Source: Kitasatospora arboriphila
GTDB lineage: Bacteria > Actinomycetota > Actinomycetes > Mycobacteriales > Mycobacteriaceae
DNA: 64,000 nt
Assembly (NCBI RefSeq): GCF_000717275.1
Contig: NZ_JNYV01000008.1
Coordinates: 124,001 to 188,000, forward strand
Direction of reading: 5' to 3'
The notes under the pieces are model-generated. The model ran no database searches, was not told the DNA's origin, and saw nothing but the letters and a program-made list of their open reading frames with translations. Positions 1-8,765 of the stretch are shown in pieces. Numbering within the stretch: position 1 is the first letter of the stretch; each line of letters opens with the position of its first letter. A program made the translations under genes and the position numbers.

Positions 1-10
1 CCGCGACCCC

Positions 11-781
11 TCAGCCGGCAGCTCGGGTCACGTCCAGGATCGACTCGGCGAGTTCAGGCCTGCAGATGACAAGATCGGGTAGGTAGACGTCGCGCTGGTT
101 GTACTCCAGCGACAGTCCGTCGATCCGACTGCACCACAAGCCTTGTGACTTCGCCACAGCCACCGGCGCGGCCGAGTCCCACTCGTACTGTCCACCTGCG
201 TGCACGTATGCGTCCGCCTCACCCCGAACCACTGCCATCGCCTTGGCGCCTGCCGATCCCATCGCCAGCAGCTCACCACCGATGGCCGTGGCGACCGACT
301 CCGCGAAAGCCGGAGGCCGTGAGCCGCTGATGACCACCCGCGGCTTGTCGCCCCGCGGTGTTCTCGCCAGACCGGTGGTGGGTGGCACCGGCGCCCCATC
401 GTTGACGTAGGTGACGCCGAGCCCCGGCAGCGAGACCGCGCCGACCGTCAGCCCCAACCCCTTTTCCCACAGTGCAACGTGCACAGCCCAATCGGCGTGG
501 TCGTCCAGACCGTATTCCTTTGTGCCGTCCACAGGGTCGACGATCCACACGCGGTCGGCGTCGAGCCGGGACAGATCGTCGGCCGATTCCTCGGACAGCA
601 CGGAATCGCCCGGCCGTTCACGTGCGAGCGCGTCGAGCAGGAATTCGTTGGAGCGCAGATCCCCGGCCTTGCCGAGTTCTTTGCCGTTCAGCGATGGGTC
701 TGATCGGAGTTCGACCAGGAGATTCCCGGCCTCGGTGGCAAGACGACCGGCAAGCTCTGCATCGGATGAGGTCACAGTCAC
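11..781 (-). CDS. cysQ: 3'(2'),5'-bisphosphate nucleotidase CysQ
   Basis: A 256-residue inositol-monophosphatase-fold enzyme. The metal-binding motif W-I-V-D-P-V-D-G-T-K-E-Y lies near residue 80, an S-E-E-S loop precedes it, and a second metal-site stretch G-Q-Y-E-W-D-S-A-A-P lies near residue 200. CysQ hydrolyses PAP, the by-product of PAPS use, to AMP and phosphate, and may act on PAPS. The GTG start overlaps the stop of cysNC upstream (GTGA), so the two genes are translationally coupled. This places PAP removal in the same unit as PAPS synthesis. Length is normal for actinobacterial CysQ. Confidence 0.93.
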   Translation of the reverse strand: MTVTSSDAELAGRLATEAGNLLVELRSDPSLNGKELGKAGDLRSNEFLLDALARERPGDSVLSEESADDLSRLDADRVWIVDPVDGTKEYGLDDHADWAVHVALWEKGLGLTVGAVSLPGLGVTYVNDGAPVPPTTGLARTPRGDKPRVVISGSRPPAFAESVATAIGGELLAMGSAGAKAMAVVRGEADAYVHAGGQYEWDSAAPVAVAKSQGLWCSRIDGLSLEYNQRDVYLPDLVICRPELAESILDVTRAAG

Positions 782-2661
782 ACGCCCAGGTTACGGCGAA
801 TGGCCTCCGCGACGTCGGCAGGCGCACCGTCACCGGGGGTGATGACAACGTCCGCCGCTTCCGGTCGCTCGTAGGGCGAACTGATGCCGGTGAAATGTGC
901 GACCTCACCGCGACGCGCCTTCGCGTACAGCCCCTTCGGGTCGCGTTTCTCGCAGACCTCGAGCGGCGTGTCGACGAACACCTCGAAGAAGGGCAGGCCG
1001 CGCTCGGCATGGACCTCCCGCGCCCGCTCGCGTTCGGCGGCGAAGGGGCTGATCAGCGAAACGATCGCAACCGCACCCGAGTCCGCGAAGAGTGCCGCGA
1101 CCTCGGCGGTGCGCCGGATGTTCTCCCGGCGATCGTCGTCTCCGAACCCGAGATCGGAGTTCAGCCCATGGCGGAGGTTGTCACCGTCCATCAGGTAGGC
1201 CGGACGGCCTTCGGCCACCATCGATCGTTCCAGTTCCGATGCGATCGACGATTTCCCGGAACCGGACAGTCCGGTCAACCAGATGGTCGCCCCACGATGG
1301 GAGCGCTGCTCCCTGGTCACCGACGAGCTGTGCCAGACCACGTGGGAGTCATTGCTGACCGGCCCGTTGATCATCCCGGCGCCGACGGTCTTGTTCGTCG
1401 CCTCGTCCATCAAGATGAAGCTACCCGTGAAGCGATGCTGACGATACGAGTCGAACATCATGGGTTGCTGGGTGCGCAGACGGACGCGCCCGATCTCGTT
1501 GAGCCGCAAACCCTGTGGCCCCTCCTCACGATGGAGGGAGTTGACGTCGAGCCGATACGTGAGGTCGCCGATCACGGCCTTCGACTCGCGGGTCGAGCTC
1601 TGGATGGTGTAACGGTTACCCGGCTTCAACTCGGTGTCCTCGGAGAACCAGCACACCATCGCATCGATGTCGCGGCCTACGAACGGTCGATTGTTGGGAC
1701 GGGCGAGCATCTCTCCGCGGGTGATGTCGATCTCGTCGGCGAGCGAGACGGACACGGCCATCGGCGCGAATGCCTCGTCGAGCTTGCTGCCGCCGGGGCC
1801 CCACATCTCGGCCACGGTGGTGCTGAATCCACTGGGCAGCACCACCACTTCGTCGCCGGGCTTGAACGTTCCGCTGGCGATGGTTCCGGCGTAGCTGCGA
1901 TGGTCGGATCCGTCGCTGACCTGAGGACGGATCACGTACTGCACCGGCAGCCGGGCGTCGATGAAATTGCGGTCCGAGGCGATGTGGACGTCCTCGAGGT
2001 GTCCGAGCAGCGAGGTACCCCGATACCAGGGCATGTGTACCGACGGATCGACCACGTTGTCCCCGAGCAGCGCCGACACCGGGATGAAGCTGAGGTCGGT
2101 CACGTTGAGTTTGCTGGCGAATGCGCTGAACTCGTCCTTGATCTCGGTGAATCGTTCTTCGGACCAATCCACCAGGTCCATCTTGTTCACACACAAGACG
2201 ATGTGCGCGATGCCAAGCAACGACGATAGGAAGGCGTGCCTGCGGGTCTGCTCGAGCACTCCCTTGCGGGCGTCGATGAGAACGAGTGCCACGTCGGCGG
2301 TGGATGCCCCGGTCACCATGTTGCGGGTGTACTGCACATGCCCGGGGGTGTCGGCGATGATGAACTTGCGCTTCGGTGTTGCGAAGTACCGGTACGCCAC
2401 GTCGATGGTGATGCCCTGCTCGCGCTCAGCACGAAGGCCGTCGGTCAGCAGCGCGAGGTTGGCGTATTCGTCGCCGCGTTCGGAGCTGGTGCGCTCGATC
2501 GACTCCATCTGGTCGGTGAAAATGCTCTTCGAGTCGTACAGCAGCCGACCGATCAGGGTGGACTTGCCGTCGTCGACGCTTCCGGCAGTTGCCAACCGCA
2601 GCAATTCTTTCCGTCCCCGCCGCACGGGCTCGCCGATGATCATTTCCTGGTCGACGGTCAT
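778..2661 (-). CDS. cysNC: Bifunctional sulfate adenylyltransferase subunit 1 / adenylylsulfate kinase CysNC
   Basis: A 627-residue fusion. The N-terminal CysN GTPase has a P-loop G-S-V-D-D-G-K-S-T (residues 27-35), D-T-P-G-H (about 104) and N-K-M-D (about 159), followed by EF-Tu-like beta domains. The C-terminal 170 residues are an APS kinase with P-loop G-L-S-G-S-G-K-S-S. With CysD it makes APS from sulfate and ATP at the cost of GTP, then phosphorylates APS to PAPS. The start overlaps the cysD stop by one base (TGATG). The fused form is typical of mycobacteria and relatives. PAPS feeds cysteine synthesis and sulfotransferases such as the one at 6823-7959. Confidence 0.96.
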   Translation of the reverse strand: MTVDQEMIIGEPVRRGRKELLRLATAGSVDDGKSTLIGRLLYDSKSIFTDQMESIERTSSERGDEYANLALLTDGLRAEREQGITIDVAYRYFATPKRKFIIADTPGHVQYTRNMVTGASTADVALVLIDARKGVLEQTRRHAFLSSLLGIAHIVLCVNKMDLVDWSEERFTEIKDEFSAFASKLNVTDLSFIPVSALLGDNVVDPSVHMPWYRGTSLLGHLEDVHIASDRNFIDARLPVQYVIRPQVSDGSDHRSYAGTIASGTFKPGDEVVVLPSGFSTTVAEMWGPGGSKLDEAFAPMAVSVSLADEIDITRGEMLARPNNRPFVGRDIDAMVCWFSEDTELKPGNRYTIQSSTRESKAVIGDLTYRLDVNSLHREEGPQGLRLNEIGRVRLRTQQPMMFDSYRQHRFTGSFILMDEATNKTVGAGMINGPVSNDSHVVWHSSSVTREQRSHRGATIWLTGLSGSGKSSIASELERSMVAEGRPAYLMDGDNLRHGLNSDLGFGDDDRRENIRRTAEVAALFADSGAVAIVSLISPFAAERERAREVHAERGLPFFEVFVDTPLEVCEKRDPKGLYAKARRGEVAHFTGISSPYERPEAADVVITPGDGAPADVAEAIRRNLGV

Positions 2662-3575
2662 CAGAAGTATCCTTCTTTCTTGCGATCTTCCATGCCGGAC
2701 TCCGAGATCCGGTCGTCGGCTCGGGTTGCACCGCGTTCGGTGAGTCTGGTGGCGGCCACTTCATCGATGACCTGCTCGACCGTGAGGGCGTCACTGAGCA
2801 CACATCCGGTGCACGTCGCGTCGCCGACCGTCCGGAACCGCACCTGCTCGGTGTGCACCGTCTCGCCCGGTGCGAGTTCCACGTACGGCGTCTTGGCCAG
2901 CAGCATCCCGTCCCGGGGCACCACTTCGCGCCGATGCGCGTAGTAGATGCTCGGCAGTTCTATCTCTTCGGCGGCGATGTACTGCCAGATGTCGAGTTCG
3001 GTCCAATTGCTCAGGGGGAACACCCGGATGTGCTCCCCCTTGTTGTGGCGGCCGTTGTAGAGGTTCCACAATTCGGGCCGTTGCGCTCGTGGATCCCAGG
3101 CGCCGAACTCGTCTCGGAAGCTGAAGACCCGCTCCTTGGCGCGCGCCTTCTCCTCATCGCGTCGCGCGCCACCGAAGACGGCGTCGAAATTGTTCTCCCG
3201 GATCCCACGCAGCAGCGATGTGGTCTGCAGCCGGTTACGACTGGCACCGGGGCCGGTCTGCTCCACCACCCGACCAGCGTCGATGTCGTCCTGCACACTC
3301 GAAACCACCAGTCGGACACCGGTTTTGTCGACAACCCGATCCCGGTAGTCGATGACCTCGTCGAAATTGTGTCCGGTGTCCACATGCATGAGCGGGAAGG
3401 GAACGGGCGCAGGCCAGAACGCCTTGCGCGCCACGTGGAACATCACCACCGAGTCCTTGCCGCCGGAGAACAGCAGCACCGGCCGCTGCGCCGTCGCGGC
3501 GACCTCTCGGAAGATGTGGACCGATTCCGCCTCGAGCGCGGCCAGATGGGTGAGCTCGTACCCCGTTGTCAGCAC
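2661..3575 (-). CDS. cysD: Sulfate adenylyltransferase subunit 2 CysD
   Basis: The catalytic ATP-sulfurylase subunit, 304 residues from the GTG start chosen here. It is a PAPS-reductase-like PP-loop protein with the phosphate-binding S-G-G-K-D-S near residue 38 and the conserved H-V-D-T-G-H about 30 residues later. The frame stays open a further 62 codons upstream, but that part is arginine-rich and unlike CysD. The GTG at 3575 is preceded by GAGAGGA at a good distance and gives the family's usual length. It is the first gene of the cysD-cysNC-cysQ unit and diverges from the IclR gene. Confidence 0.94.
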   Translation of the reverse strand: MLTTGYELTHLAALEAESVHIFREVAATAQRPVLLFSGGKDSVVMFHVARKAFWPAPVPFPLMHVDTGHNFDEVIDYRDRVVDKTGVRLVVSSVQDDIDAGRVVEQTGPGASRNRLQTTSLLRGIRENNFDAVFGGARRDEEKARAKERVFSFRDEFGAWDPRAQRPELWNLYNGRHNKGEHIRVFPLSNWTELDIWQYIAAEEIELPSIYYAHRREVVPRDGMLLAKTPYVELAPGETVHTEQVRFRTVGDATCTGCVLSDALTVEQVIDEVAATRLTERGATRADDRISESGMEDRKKEGYF

Positions 3576-3631
3576 CGTGAGAGTCCTCTCGCGTCGTTCG
3601 CCTCGCCAGGACTTGACCTGTCGAGTATCCG

Positions 3632-3641
3632 ACACTAGTGT
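3632..3641. promoter_or_regulatory. 10-bp perfect palindrome in the cysD/IclR divergent gap
   Basis: ACACTAGTGT is a perfect dyad in the 62-bp gap between the divergent cysD and IclR starts, overlapping the GTG start of the IclR gene. It could be part of an operator controlling either side. It is short, so chance occurrence is possible. Confidence 0.3.
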
Positions 3642-4528
3642 TTGAAAATATGACAGTGACGGTAGGCGACAGCATGCCCGTGGGTCAACCCTCGCCACCC
3701 ACGCAGCGTGTGGTCCGGGTGATCGAACTGCTGGCCGAACAGACCGGCGGCCGCCTGACACTGGCGGAGATAGTCCGTCGCACAGGGTTTTCCAGAGCCA
3801 CCGCCCACGCGGTGCTGACCCAACTCACCATCGACGGCTGGGTAGCGCGAGAAGACGGCCAGTTCGCGATCGGTGCCGGCTTTGTCGCCCTGGCACGGCA
3901 GGCCGAACGTGGCTATCCGTTGCGGCGCTTGGCAGCTCCGATGATCCACGAACTCGCTGCGGACCTCGGCATGCCGGCGTTCCTCGCCGAACGCGTGGCT
4001 GAACAGATCACTGTCACAGAGCTTGTCGGGGTGCCGGACATGCAGTGGATCAGGCCCGGCCGGCGCATAGCACTACGCCCACCCGTGTGCCGAGAGTTCG
4101 TCGCGTGGGCGCCTGAAGCCGAACGGCAGCGGTGGATCGACTCGGCACCGCCGGGTGCCCGCGACCGACTGCACGACGTGCTGGAAGTGATCTGCGACCG
4201 CGGGTACGCGGTGGAGCGCCTCACCGGTGACCATGCCGAGATGATCGACGCACTTGCGTCACTGCGTGATTCACCGGTCTCGGACACGGTGCGCTCACGG
4301 GTGGCGGGGTTGCTGGCCGAACTGACCACCATCGACTACCTGCCGGAGGAATCCGTCGGAGTTGTCGCGGTGGTCACGATCGGCGCCCCGATCATCGATT
4401 CCGAGGGCACAGTCATCGCGTCGATCGTCGTGTGCCCCAACCGCGAGATGAGTGCGGACGAGATGGCGCACCTGGGCACGTCTGTGGCGGCTGCCGCTGA
4501 TCGCGTCGCCCACGCGCTCGCACGCTGA
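3638..4528 (+). CDS. IclR-family transcriptional regulator
   Basis: A 296-residue protein. The N-terminal winged helix-turn-helix (about residues 20-75) contains the recognition segment L-A-E-I-V-R-R-T-G-F-S-R-A-T-A-H. The rest is an IclR effector-binding domain ending with a conserved I-G-A-P-I stretch. The GTG at 3638 gives the longest frame, and an ATG five codons downstream (3650) is equally plausible because neither has a clear ribosome site. Its target is unknown. It is divergent from cysD, which could mean control of sulfate assimilation, but IclR proteins more often control catabolic genes. It stands alone as a transcription unit. Confidence 0.85.
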   Translation: MFENMTVTVGDSMPVGQPSPPTQRVVRVIELLAEQTGGRLTLAEIVRRTGFSRATAHAVLTQLTIDGWVAREDGQFAIGAGFVALARQAERGYPLRRLAAPMIHELAADLGMPAFLAERVAEQITVTELVGVPDMQWIRPGRRIALRPPVCREFVAWAPEAERQRWIDSAPPGARDRLHDVLEVICDRGYAVERLTGDHAEMIDALASLRDSPVSDTVRSRVAGLLAELTTIDYLPEESVGVVAVVTIGAPIIDSEGTVIASIVVCPNREMSADEMAHLGTSVAAAADRVAHALAR

Positions 4529-4569
4529 ATGCATCTGTCGCGGCCCTCGGCGCTCATGACGGGGCCCGT

Positions 4570-5223
4570 TCAGCCGGGTAATATCCGCTTCTTCGCCAAC
4601 GCGACCTCGCTCTCACCGACCGGCTCCTCCGACAGTTCCTCGGACCCTGGCCGCAGTCCGGCGATCACCATCGCCAGGTGCCGTCGCCATGCCGTGTCAC
4701 TGACACTGCGCGTGGTCTCGACGACACCCCTGACCGCCCAGAAGACGAGGTCGAGGTCGGTGACGGTGGCGTCGATACGTATCCTGCCGGCCTCCTGCGC
4801 CCTGGCCAGGAGTTCGACGAGGATCTCATGGAACTCATCCTTGAGCGCGGTTGTGTGTTCGTCATTCCACATCCGAGACACACAGCCCCGATGCGACGCC
4901 TGAATGGCACCGGTTCCGAACAGCAGTTGCTCCAACCCGGAACCGTCGGTCACGTCTCGCGCGGCCCTGGCCATCGCCACCAGGTCGGTGAACAATTCCC
5001 GCACGAGTTCACTGATCAGGGCATCCTTGGTCGGAAATCTCCGATAGAGCGTGCCCATCCCGACTCCTGCCGCCCGGGCGATCTCATCGACCCCGGCATC
5101 GAGTCCGCGTTCACTGAACACCCTCGCCGCCGCATCCAGCAGCCGCCGGCGGTTCTCCGCGGCGTCTCGCCGCAGCACCTTCCCACCGTCTGCGGTGGCG
5201 TGCACACCCATTGCGGACCTCAT
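4570..5223 (-). CDS. TetR-family repressor of the adjacent MFS exporter
   Basis: A 217-residue TetR regulator. The helix-turn-helix runs from about residue 20 to 65 with V-D-E-I-A-R-A-A-G-V-G-M-G-T-L-Y-R-R-F. The C-terminal ligand domain resembles the SbtR-type group. The ATG at 5223 overlaps the stop of the MFS gene upstream (ATGA), giving a two-gene operon; an ATG four codons inside is an alternative. The two matching dyads before the operon (6712-6727, 6755-6772) are probably its operators, so the operon should be autoregulated and induced by an exporter substrate. That link is inferred from layout. Confidence 0.88.
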   Translation of the reverse strand: MRSAMGVHATADGGKVLRRDAAENRRRLLDAAARVFSERGLDAGVDEIARAAGVGMGTLYRRFPTKDALISELVRELFTDLVAMARAARDVTDGSGLEQLLFGTGAIQASHRGCVSRMWNDEHTTALKDEFHEILVELLARAQEAGRIRIDATVTDLDLVFWAVRGVVETTRSVSDTAWRRHLAMVIAGLRPGSEELSEEPVGESEVALAKKRILPG

Positions 5224-6692
5224 TCGGACTTGTCGCCGGCGAGGGTACCGCCGGCAACCATCGCGAGTTCGGCGTGTGCCAGGTCTGCGGTGTCGTTCAA
5301 CGCCGCCCCTCCACGTTTGACCGACGGGATGAAAAGTGCGGCAACAGCTCCCAGGCACACGGCGACCCCCAGCATGATGAAGCCGTGGGTGTAGCCCGAT
5401 TCCTTGGGCAGTCCCGACGGTGCGGCTCCCGCGGTGACCACAGTCCCCATGAATGCTGCGCCCAGTGAACCGCCGATGGTTCTGATGTTGGCGTTCATGC
5501 CGCTGGCGACTCCGGTCTGATGGGGTGGCACCGCCGCGACGACAACGTTTGCCATGGCGGAGAACGCAAGTCCCATACCGATACCCAACAGGCACATCGC
5601 GACGAAGATGTCCGCTTCGCTGGAGTGACGGAACGCGACGAGGAAGTACCCGGCAGCGCTGACGAGTGTCCCCACCGTCAACAGGTTCTTCGAGCCGAAG
5701 CGCGCCGCCAGTCGCCCCGCGCCCAGTCCGAGCAGGAACATGAAGACGGAGTTCGGGAGCATCATCAGCCCCGATTCGCTGACCGAGGCACCGAAGCCGT
5801 AACCAGTTGATTCCGGCGTCTGCAGGAACTGCGGTAGAAATCCGAACCCCGCGTACATGCCTATCCCCATCAGCAGCGCAACGAGATTCGCTGCCCACAC
5901 GGTCCTGATCCGCATCATCTTCATGTCGATCAACGGGTTGGCCGACCGCGCTTCGGCCATGATCCACACCACGACGACCACTGCTGCGATCGCCAGCAAA
6001 CCGACGACCTCGTAAGAACCCCACCCCCATTTCGGCGCCTGACTCACGCCGAGCAGCAAGGCCACCAGCCAGGCCGACAGCAAGAACGCGGTCAGCCAGT
6101 TGACCTTCCCCGACGTCCGGTTCTGCGATTCGGGAATGAGGAAGTATGCCGACACGCCGGCGATGGTGGTCATGATCATCGGGATCCAGAACAGCCAGTG
6201 GAAAGTGAGCGCGTCCACGATCGGCCCGGCCAACACCACACCGAGGCCGGCACCCACCGACGTCAGGGCTGCGATCATGCCCACAGCTCCCGGCACCTTG
6301 TCCCTCGGGAACTCGTCACGGATGATTCCGAAGGCCAAGGGCAGGACGCCGCCACCGACACCCTGGATCACACGCGCAACCACCATCACCGACAACGTGC
6401 CTGCCAGGGCCGCCAGCAATGAACCGATTCCCAGCGCGGCCAGCGCGATCACGAAAAGGAGCTTTTTGCCGTACATGTCCCCGAGGCGACCCATGACGGG
6501 TGTGAACACCGACGCGGAGAGAAGGTAGGCGGTCAGTACCCACGTCACGTTGGTCTGGGTCGTGCCGAGGGAGACCTGAATCGTCGGCAGGACCGGGATC
6601 ACCAAGGACTGTAGGAGCGCAAACGCTGCCACTCCCACGGTGAGGACGGCGAACGTGACCCGGTAGTGCGTCCGCTTGGGTGCGATGTCCAT
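5220..6692 (-). CDS. MFS transporter, DHA2 (14-TM drug/H+ antiporter) family
   Basis: A 490-residue membrane protein with about 14 hydrophobic segments, the motif-A loop G-R-L-G-D-M-Y-G-K-K after the second segment, and an antiporter motif-C-like stretch L-T-S-V-G-A-G-L-G-V-V-L-A-G-P in the fifth. It probably exports a toxic organic compound using the proton gradient. The ATG at 6692 is chosen over an upstream in-frame ATG because AGGAG lies four bases before it and the 24 extra residues are unlike the family. It is co-transcribed with the TetR gene behind it. Confidence 0.9.
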   Translation of the reverse strand: MDIAPKRTHYRVTFAVLTVGVAAFALLQSLVIPVLPTIQVSLGTTQTNVTWVLTAYLLSASVFTPVMGRLGDMYGKKLLFVIALAALGIGSLLAALAGTLSVMVVARVIQGVGGGVLPLAFGIIRDEFPRDKVPGAVGMIAALTSVGAGLGVVLAGPIVDALTFHWLFWIPMIMTTIAGVSAYFLIPESQNRTSGKVNWLTAFLLSAWLVALLLGVSQAPKWGWGSYEVVGLLAIAAVVVVVWIMAEARSANPLIDMKMMRIRTVWAANLVALLMGIGMYAGFGFLPQFLQTPESTGYGFGASVSESGLMMLPNSVFMFLLGLGAGRLAARFGSKNLLTVGTLVSAAGYFLVAFRHSSEADIFVAMCLLGIGMGLAFSAMANVVVAAVPPHQTGVASGMNANIRTIGGSLGAAFMGTVVTAGAAPSGLPKESGYTHGFIMLGVAVCLGAVAALFIPSVKRGGAALNDTADLAHAELAMVAGGTLAGDKSE

Positions 6693-6711
6693 ACAACTCC
6701 TGAGCTCGAAC

Positions 6712-6727
6712 CGGAGTGGACACTCCG
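6712..6727. promoter_or_regulatory. TetR operator 1 (proximal)
   Basis: CGGAGTG-GA-CACTCCG is a perfect 7-bp inverted repeat with a 2-bp spacer, 20 bp upstream of the MFS start. It shares the CGGAGT...ACTCCG core with the second dyad 44 bp away. Confidence 0.75.
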
Positions 6728-6754
6728 TATGCTGCTCTGAAGCTAGCACCACAA

Positions 6755-6772
6755 GCGGAGTCAAGACTCCGC
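6755..6772. promoter_or_regulatory. TetR operator 2 (distal) overlapping a -35 box
   Basis: GCGGAGTC-AA-GACTCCGC is a perfect 8-bp inverted repeat with a 2-bp spacer. On the minus strand it contains TTGACT (6759-6764), a good -35 hexamer for the MFS-tetR operon, so binding here would block RNA polymerase. Centre-to-centre distance to operator 1 is 44 bp, close to four helical turns. Confidence 0.75.
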
Positions 6773-6822
6773 AAAAGTCACACAGTGAGATACCGCACGC
6801 GACCGCGACAATGACAGTCCGG

Positions 6823-7959
6823 TCAGTCGAAGGCCGCGTTCACCTCGGCCACGGTGAGGCCGTAGTCCTCGAGAGAGTACTTGTGGACGGGTTTGCGGTC
6901 GCCCGACTTGCTCTCCTCGTCGAGTGCTCGCATCGCCGACGCCGCATCATCGGTGAGCTCGAGTCCGAACGTGCGATAGATCGTTTCGATCGTGCCCATG
7001 GGGTCGGTGCGGAAGTCGCGAAAGTCGATGTCGATGAACTGATCCGGGTTGTACTTGGACCGGGCCGCATTGAATGCATGCAGCCCTCGTGACCACAACT
7101 CGAGTTGCGTCTTGCCGATCAGTTCACCCGTGAACACGGTTGACCATCCCTCGCCCGCATGTTCGGCAAGACTGCACATCGACGGGATGATCGTCGCGGG
7201 TGGCCGGTGGGTCTGGATGATCAACGCGTCCGGATAGACGGCCATCAATTCATCGAGCGCGAACAGATGACTGGGGTTCTTCAACACCCAGCGACGCTCG
7301 GGCTGATTCAGCCCGATCAACTGGAGGTTCTTCTTGTGCCGCGTGTAGGCGTTGGTCCAGTCCTGCTTCTGCAGCCACTGGGAGTAGGTCGGCAGGTACG
7401 ACAAGGATTCGTAGGAAATCGACTTCATGGTCTGACGCAGCAGCTGCCAGCACTCTTCGACGTCGGAGGCACTCATGTAGTGCAGCCCCATGAATTCCGG
7501 GTTCTCCACATGGTGCTTTTCGAGTCCGGCCTGGATCTGTTGGAAGACCGGATTCGCCTCCCAGGTGTCGCGCGGAGGCCGGGGCTGCGGGAACTCGGCA
7601 AGCCACATCTCCAGACCCTGATGGCCCGGATCTGCGGTGAGCAGCCGGTGCAGGGCGGTGGTCCCGGTACGGGGCAGGCCGGTGACGAAGATGGGTCTTT
7701 CCACCGGCGCGGAGACGTACTCGGGATTGGCGTTCCACGATGCCTCGCTGAGCAATCGGGCGACCAGCGCACCCCGGAGGAAGAAGCGGTTCATCTTGCT
7801 GCCGAGCTCGGTGAGTCCCGCATCGCGCTCGTACGACTCGAGCAGGACACCAAGAGCCTCGGTGTAATCATCCTGACCGAAGTCGTCGAGCCCACACGCC
7901 TTCGTCGCCGACGCGTGCAGATCCTCGACCGTGCCCACATTCGTTCTCGGAATGGTCAT
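6823..7959 (-). CDS. Sulfotransferase-family protein in the steroid operon
   Basis: A 378-residue protein with the PAPS 5'-phosphate loop P-I-F-V-T-G-L-P-R-T-G-T-T near residue 90 and a downstream 3'-phosphate-binding-like stretch, as in the Sulfotransfer_3 family. It would transfer sulfate from PAPS to a hydroxyl acceptor, which is unknown. GAGGAG precedes the ATG. It is the last gene of a minus-strand run beginning at hsaA, eight bases after the SDR gene, and so is probably under KstR. From memory, the M. tuberculosis KstR regulon has the same trio (Rv3529c-Rv3530c-Rv3531c). The physiological reaction is not established. Confidence 0.82.
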   Translation of the reverse strand: MTIPRTNVGTVEDLHASATKACGLDDFGQDDYTEALGVLLESYERDAGLTELGSKMNRFFLRGALVARLLSEASWNANPEYVSAPVERPIFVTGLPRTGTTALHRLLTADPGHQGLEMWLAEFPQPRPPRDTWEANPVFQQIQAGLEKHHVENPEFMGLHYMSASDVEECWQLLRQTMKSISYESLSYLPTYSQWLQKQDWTNAYTRHKKNLQLIGLNQPERRWVLKNPSHLFALDELMAVYPDALIIQTHRPPATIIPSMCSLAEHAGEGWSTVFTGELIGKTQLELWSRGLHAFNAARSKYNPDQFIDIDFRDFRTDPMGTIETIYRTFGLELTDDAASAMRALDEESKSGDRKPVHKYSLEDYGLTVAEVNAAFD

Positions 7960-7967
7960 CTCGCTCC

Positions 7968-8765
7968 TCAGGTGTGGTACTCGCCGCAGTTGACGTCCAG
8001 CGTCTGACCGGTGATGGCGCTGGCCCAGTCCGAGGCGAGGAACACCACCGCCCGAGCGATCTCATCGGGTTCGGGCAGACGTTTGAGGTCGGACTTGGAC
8101 GCGGTCTGTTCGTAGACGGCCTCCGGCGTGATGTCGTACTTCTTGGCGACCTCACCGAAGTACCACTTCAGCTGGTCGTCCCAGATGTAACCGGGTAGCA
8201 CGCTGTTGACACGAACGCCCTTGTCGCCCAACTCTGTGGCGAGTGTCTGCGACATGGCGAGCAGGGCCGCCTTGGCGAGCTTGTAGCTGCCGTAACGCGG
8301 CTCCGAGTGCCGCAGGACCATGGAATTGATCATCACCACAGACCCGGACACCTTGGCCAATTCGTCGGTGAAGGCCTTGGTCATGCGCAGGCCACCGAGG
8401 ACCGTGAGGTCCAGGCTCGACCGGATGTGGTCGAAGTCGGTGCGTGCCAACGACTTCATCGAAGGCAGCGAGAAGGCGTTGTTCACCAGTACGTCGACAC
8501 GGCCGTACTCGGCAACCGTTGCCGCGACGAGGGAATCGACAGCCGCATCATCGGTGATGTCGGTGGGGACCTGCAACGCGACGCCGCCGGCGGCATCGAT
8601 CTCCTTGGCCACCTCGGCAAGCCGGCTCTCGGTCCGGGCCGCTAGCACCACCTTGGCGCCGGCAGCAGCGGCTTGCACGCTGATCGAACGGCCGAGACCC
8701 GGCCCCACTCCCCCGACCACGACAACCTTGCCCTCGAGCAGGCCGGTGGACACGGTGGCGGTCAT
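7968..8765 (-). CDS. Short-chain dehydrogenase/reductase
   Basis: A 265-residue classical SDR. The nucleotide motif is G-G-V-G-P-G-L-G-R near residue 18, N-N-A-F follows beta-4, the catalytic Ser lies in the I-N-S-M segment, and Y-G-S-Y-K supplies the Tyr and Lys. It probably oxidises or reduces a steroid-derived hydroxyl or keto group. The start overlaps the stop of the DUF1214 gene (ATGA), so the two are coupled. The likely M. tuberculosis counterpart is Rv3530c, which is uncharacterised as far as I know. The substrate cannot be read from sequence. Confidence 0.87.
   Translation of the reverse strand: MTATVSTGLLEGKVVVVGGVGPGLGRSISVQAAAAGAKVVLAARTESRLAEVAKEIDAAGGVALQVPTDITDDAAVDSLVAATVAEYGRVDVLVNNAFSLPSMKSLARTDFDHIRSSLDLTVLGGLRMTKAFTDELAKVSGSVVMINSMVLRHSEPRYGSYKLAKAALLAMSQTLATELGDKGVRVNSVLPGYIWDDQLKWYFGEVAKKYDITPEAVYEQTASKSDLKRLPEPDEIARAVVFLASDWASAITGQTLDVNCGEYHT

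Noticed and set aside
472..2229. Long open frame of 585 codons on the plus strand
   Set aside because: It is antisense to cysNC and cysQ, with no family match, an effect of high GC content.
4570..6030. 486-codon minus frame
   Set aside because: Its first 270 residues are arginine-rich shadow of the MFS gene; only the C-terminal part is the TetR gene, which has its own start at 5223.
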